Assembly (NCBI GenBank): GCA_009733575.1
Contig: ML769496.1
Location: 174,797 to 195,505 of the forward strand
Origin: Gymnopus androsaceus JB14
Lineage: Eukaryota; Basidiomycota; Agaricomycetes; Agaricales; Omphalotaceae
Length of the DNA stretch: 20,709 nt
Direction of reading: 5' to 3'
Shown here in pieces: positions 17,896-20,709 of this stretch (positions are counted from its first letter, which is position 1; each line of letters starts with the position of its first letter). A program made the position numbers and the translations under genes. Below the pieces are notes generated by a model that did no database searches, was not told the DNA's origin, and saw only the letters and a list, made by a program, of their open reading frames with translations.

Positions 17896-19975
17896 ACACC
17901 TACTTTAATATAGACAGAAACAAAGCATTTTATATACAAACAATTTATTGATTTATATACAGGTGTTTGCACTACATTGCTTTGCTAATTGTCCAAATCT
18001 GAATCCAAATGAGAGGCACCAAAGATAATCAAATGCCACCTGATGCACGAGTACACTTCCGCGGAGGGGATTCTTCCTCAACAACTGAGTCACCACCATG
18101 TTTCTTGCTTCGTCGTCCATTGTATGCACTGTAAAAAGCGAAATTAATAAACAAAGTAACTGGGCAAAAAGGTAAATGCACTCTTTAATGTAAGCAATAT
18201 CCTCCATTACTGCAACTACATCTCCCAGTGCAACCAGACAGTCTGCACGCTCACCATCCAACTCACTGTGTAGATACCACCAACAAAGGGCAACCAGAAT
18301 GCTCAGCATACCCATTTGAGCAGGCCACTCAAACCCTTCCCACGTCCCATCACCATTACCCTGCGGGATGATCCTTCCCATCAAATCCTGCTCCCTCCAT
18401 TCCGGTAAAATTGTGGACCACCAAGTCCACTATGCCTCGCTGAATTCCTTTGCAGAGCTGTAAGTATCCTTACCCTTACCCAGTACCAGCCGCGGCGCTT
18501 TGCAATTCTTGAAAAAGTCTTTGATTATTTCAGGGCGGGAATCTGCAGAGAAAGTCGCGCGCGCTATACAAAATGATGGATGTCATAACCCAATCAGTAT
18601 TACAATGTCAAAGTAAAAAATGACAGAGTAACCTACATTCCCAATGGGATTCTGCCAAGCGTGGGCCTCTTCAAGTACTCCCCAAGTAACCATTGCTTTT
18701 GTCCAAGCTACAGTATCCTCTGCATTTGCAGACTCCTCAGCAAGCATCTCATCATACGACTCTTGAGCCCACTTTGGCCATCAAGCTATGTCAGGGGCCA
18801 GAGCTGATGACGCACGTTCTGGAGACTCCTGGGAATGAATGACTTGATGCTTTGGACTAGCAGGCACAGAAGCAGCGCAGAAAGGTTCAGGAAGTGCTTT
18901 TGTTGTAGTTAAAGGATAGATTGGAGCTGCAGGTGGCGTTTTGCGAATGAGAGTTACAGGAGAGGTCCTGTCAATATCCGCAGGTGCATTGATGTTTGTT
19001 GCAGTTGTCTTTTGTTTAGGTCTCGCCTTTGGTCTTTCCTTTGCCTTTGTGGTTGATACAGGCGGTTGAGGATCGGACGGAGTGACTTGCTGACCACTGG
19101 GGGTAGACACAGAGGGATCGGAGCCATTTACTGCAAAGGAATCGGCCTCGGACATCTCAACATCAACCTGGTCAACTTTTGAGCGTTGAGAGGAGGGGAG
19201 GAAGGATTGGAGGCATCAGATGTCAAAGAAGGGGCCTCAGGTGCCACAACCAGACTGTTCTTTGGAGTGTCGGGAGCAGGGGAAGAAGGATTGGACCCAA
19301 TAGCAGTAGAAGGACCCTTGAGCATCTCAAGACCATCAGGAGCAACTTGGCCATATAGTCGCAGCGGGTAATTGCACTCCTCTGAGTGCTTCAATGCCCA
19401 GTACGCTGTCTTGCACAGTTGAACCATATTGTGAGTCATATCCCACTGAGTCATTCGCCCCTCTAGAAATTTGACATGGTCATGGAAAGCACAAGCAGGA
19501 AGGCTATCAAGCATATCAAGCTCCATCCACCTCTCCCTGTTTGTCATCACCCTCTGCATGTAATTGATAGCAAGTTTGGAAGGCAATAACATTGGCCCCA
19601 TAACCTGAGGACCACCTGGCAAAGGCATAGCGGGCTCTAGCCCTCCCGACTTCCTCTGAGGCAATGCAGAATGAACAAGCATGTGTGAAGGATTTGCCTC
19701 AACAGTAGGATCACCAATGGACTTAGCTTCTGATTCTGAGTCGTCTCTCTCGGTATCACCTTGAGATTGCATCTGTTGTTTCTGAGATTTGCTGCTAGTG
19801 CTTCCCTTTTTCCTCTTCTTTGATCCAACCTCATTCTTCACTTGGACCTTTGTCATATCTTCACTGGGCATACTCAGCAATGAACCATCACTCAAGATTT
19901 TGTTGATGGCCATTGCACTGCCAGTAGTATGAGCGCTGGTCCCAGCGTTCTTGCTAGGATCGTCAAAACTACCAC

Positions 19976-20029
19976 CTAAGTATATAGCCTGTCAAACATC
20001 TTCCCCTTCATCAACATACAAACACTTAC
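19976..20029 (-). other. Intron in the companion gene (54 nt)
   Basis: Donor GTAAGT at 20029, acceptor ACTTAG at 19976. Splicing joins MSNEDPG to GSFDDPSKNAG in phase and continues into the long exon carrying the KKRKK motif. Confidence 0.82.
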
Positions 20030-20325
20030 CAGGGTCTTCGTTACTCATAAACATCATGAACATCCCAACAACATACTTCATGAAGTAGTTCGTATGCCAA
20101 TGCCCCCATTTCCAAGGATTTAGGCCTGGACACTTGCCCGCGCTGACCCTGAAACTGCGGTTAGAAACCAGCAAAAAATGACTAAGCTGTACCCACATCA
20201 TCATATAAAATTGCTCTCCTGCATTCCTTGGAGGTGCACCACCCAAAAGCATGAAGGACAATCCTGTGCGCAATTGGAGAAAATCCAGAAGCAGTTGGAG
20301 CAGCATAACCAATCAAGCTCTCAAA

Positions 20326-20376
20326 CTAAGCAATGTAGTCAGTATATAGGAAACATGAAAAGGCAAAACCACCTAC
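20326..20376 (-). other. Intron in the companion gene (51 nt)
   Basis: Donor GTAGGT at 20376, CTGAC branch-like site, acceptor GCTTAG at 20326. Splicing joins the charged helix EEEMRD to the LLQLLLDFLQLRTGLSFMLLGG segment in one frame, leaving a single TGA at 20315-20313. Confidence 0.75.
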
Positions 20377-20709
20377 AAATCACGCATCTCCTCCTCCTGC
20401 TCCTCACCCAAATTATTCCAAGTGAGTCCACCTCCTTCCACCAATCTTTCCTGCAGGTTCTGAAGCCTTTCAAATGCCTCCTTGTTTTCTGCAATGACTG
20501 CTTCTTGAACAGATTTATCCTCCTTCTCCCAAAGCTTCCTTGCAATCTTCACTCGCAAGTCCAAGTGATTCGATGACCCCAAGCCTGTATCCTCCTTTAC
20601 GCAATGTTCAAATTCCTCATCAACCTTGGGCTTATAAACCTTGTGCTTCATGTAAAACTTTGCATCCTCAGTACGACAGCAAGACCCTTTACCCATCTGA
20701 AGCAACAGT

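Larger units (their letters stand above)
18029..20709 (-). pseudogene. Companion gene of the KDZ element (partial, decayed), function unknown
   Basis: The gene enters from beyond the right edge. Readable blocks in order: a charged helical segment (20705-20377, RVKIARKLWEKEDKSVQEAV), TGLSFMLLGGAPP plus WHTNYFMKYVVGMFM (20325-20030), a basic KKRKK stretch, a Pro/Ser-rich linker (about 19300-18800), WPKWAQESYDEML, WTWWSTILPEWRE, a hydrophobic PAQMGMLSILVALCWW block, and a basic tail RRSKKHGG...PPRKCTRASGGI ending at 18031-18029. Introns fit at 20376-20326 and 20029-19976, and probably 18636-18543 and one ending at 18129. I recall proteins with such TGL-GG and W-WW-LPEWR blocks beside basidiomycete KDZ transposases, without an assigned activity; KKRKK suggests nuclear entry. 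Damage: TGA at 20315 and 18783, TAG at 18432, and a frameshift at the T-run 19177-19180. Confidence 0.7.

Noticed and set aside
18029..20709. Companion gene as a TET/JBP oxygenase carried by the KDZ element
   Set aside because: No HxD...H iron-binding pattern or other oxygenase feature is visible in any readable block.

Overview
The window looks like a repeat-dense piece of a fungal genome, most likely an agaricomycete (mushroom-forming basidiomycete). The evidence is on the right: coding blocks on the minus strand belong to the KDZ (Kyakuja-Dileera-Zisupton) transposase class with the CxC1-type layout that is abundant in these fungi. They are cut by short introns of about 49-56 nt with GTAAG/GTAGG donors, CTAAC/CTGAC branch-like motifs and TAG acceptors. 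I see no intact host gene, no rRNA or tRNA, no CRISPR array and no bacterial-style operon.

Left part (1-9980) is almost entirely repeats. A CATC/CCGT microsatellite with a recurring AT-rich spacer (479-1443) leads into a ~170 bp satellite (1500-4190). That satellite is partly organised as a 341 bp dimer, is interrupted by a ~230 bp foldback insertion and ends in two inverted monomers. After decayed, possibly once-coding sequence (4195-5750) come an 18 bp perfect hairpin, a dispersed ~115-145 bp repeat (6085-6285 and 7245-7515) and a G-rich minisatellite built from 16 bp modules (about 7612-8450) with a repeated G-quadruplex pattern. Two further tandem repeats (8951-9250 and 9255-9540) and a lone copy of the 170 bp satellite (9840-9980) follow.

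Middle part (10025-13480): a 1,582 bp element with about 630 bp inverted arms flanked by TA; a broken reading frame of unknown identity; and a 267 bp foldback MITE (CACTG...CAGTG, TTA target-site duplication).

Right part (13660-20709) reads as one two-gene KDZ-type element on the minus strand. The gene that continues past the right edge encodes a low-complexity protein (18029->20709) of a type I recall near KDZ transposases. Downstream of it lies the transposase (14524-17626). Between them is a cluster of GTTATGCATAAC palindromes, and beyond the transposase 3' end is a cluster of GCAGCTGCC palindromes ending in a 29 bp x5 tandem array. Both genes are dead. Several stops are TGA where CGA is the likely ancestor, and two acidic residues expected at the transposase active site have become Asn and Lys, all explicable by CpG-to-TpG change. 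This suggests inactivation with decay of methylated CpG.
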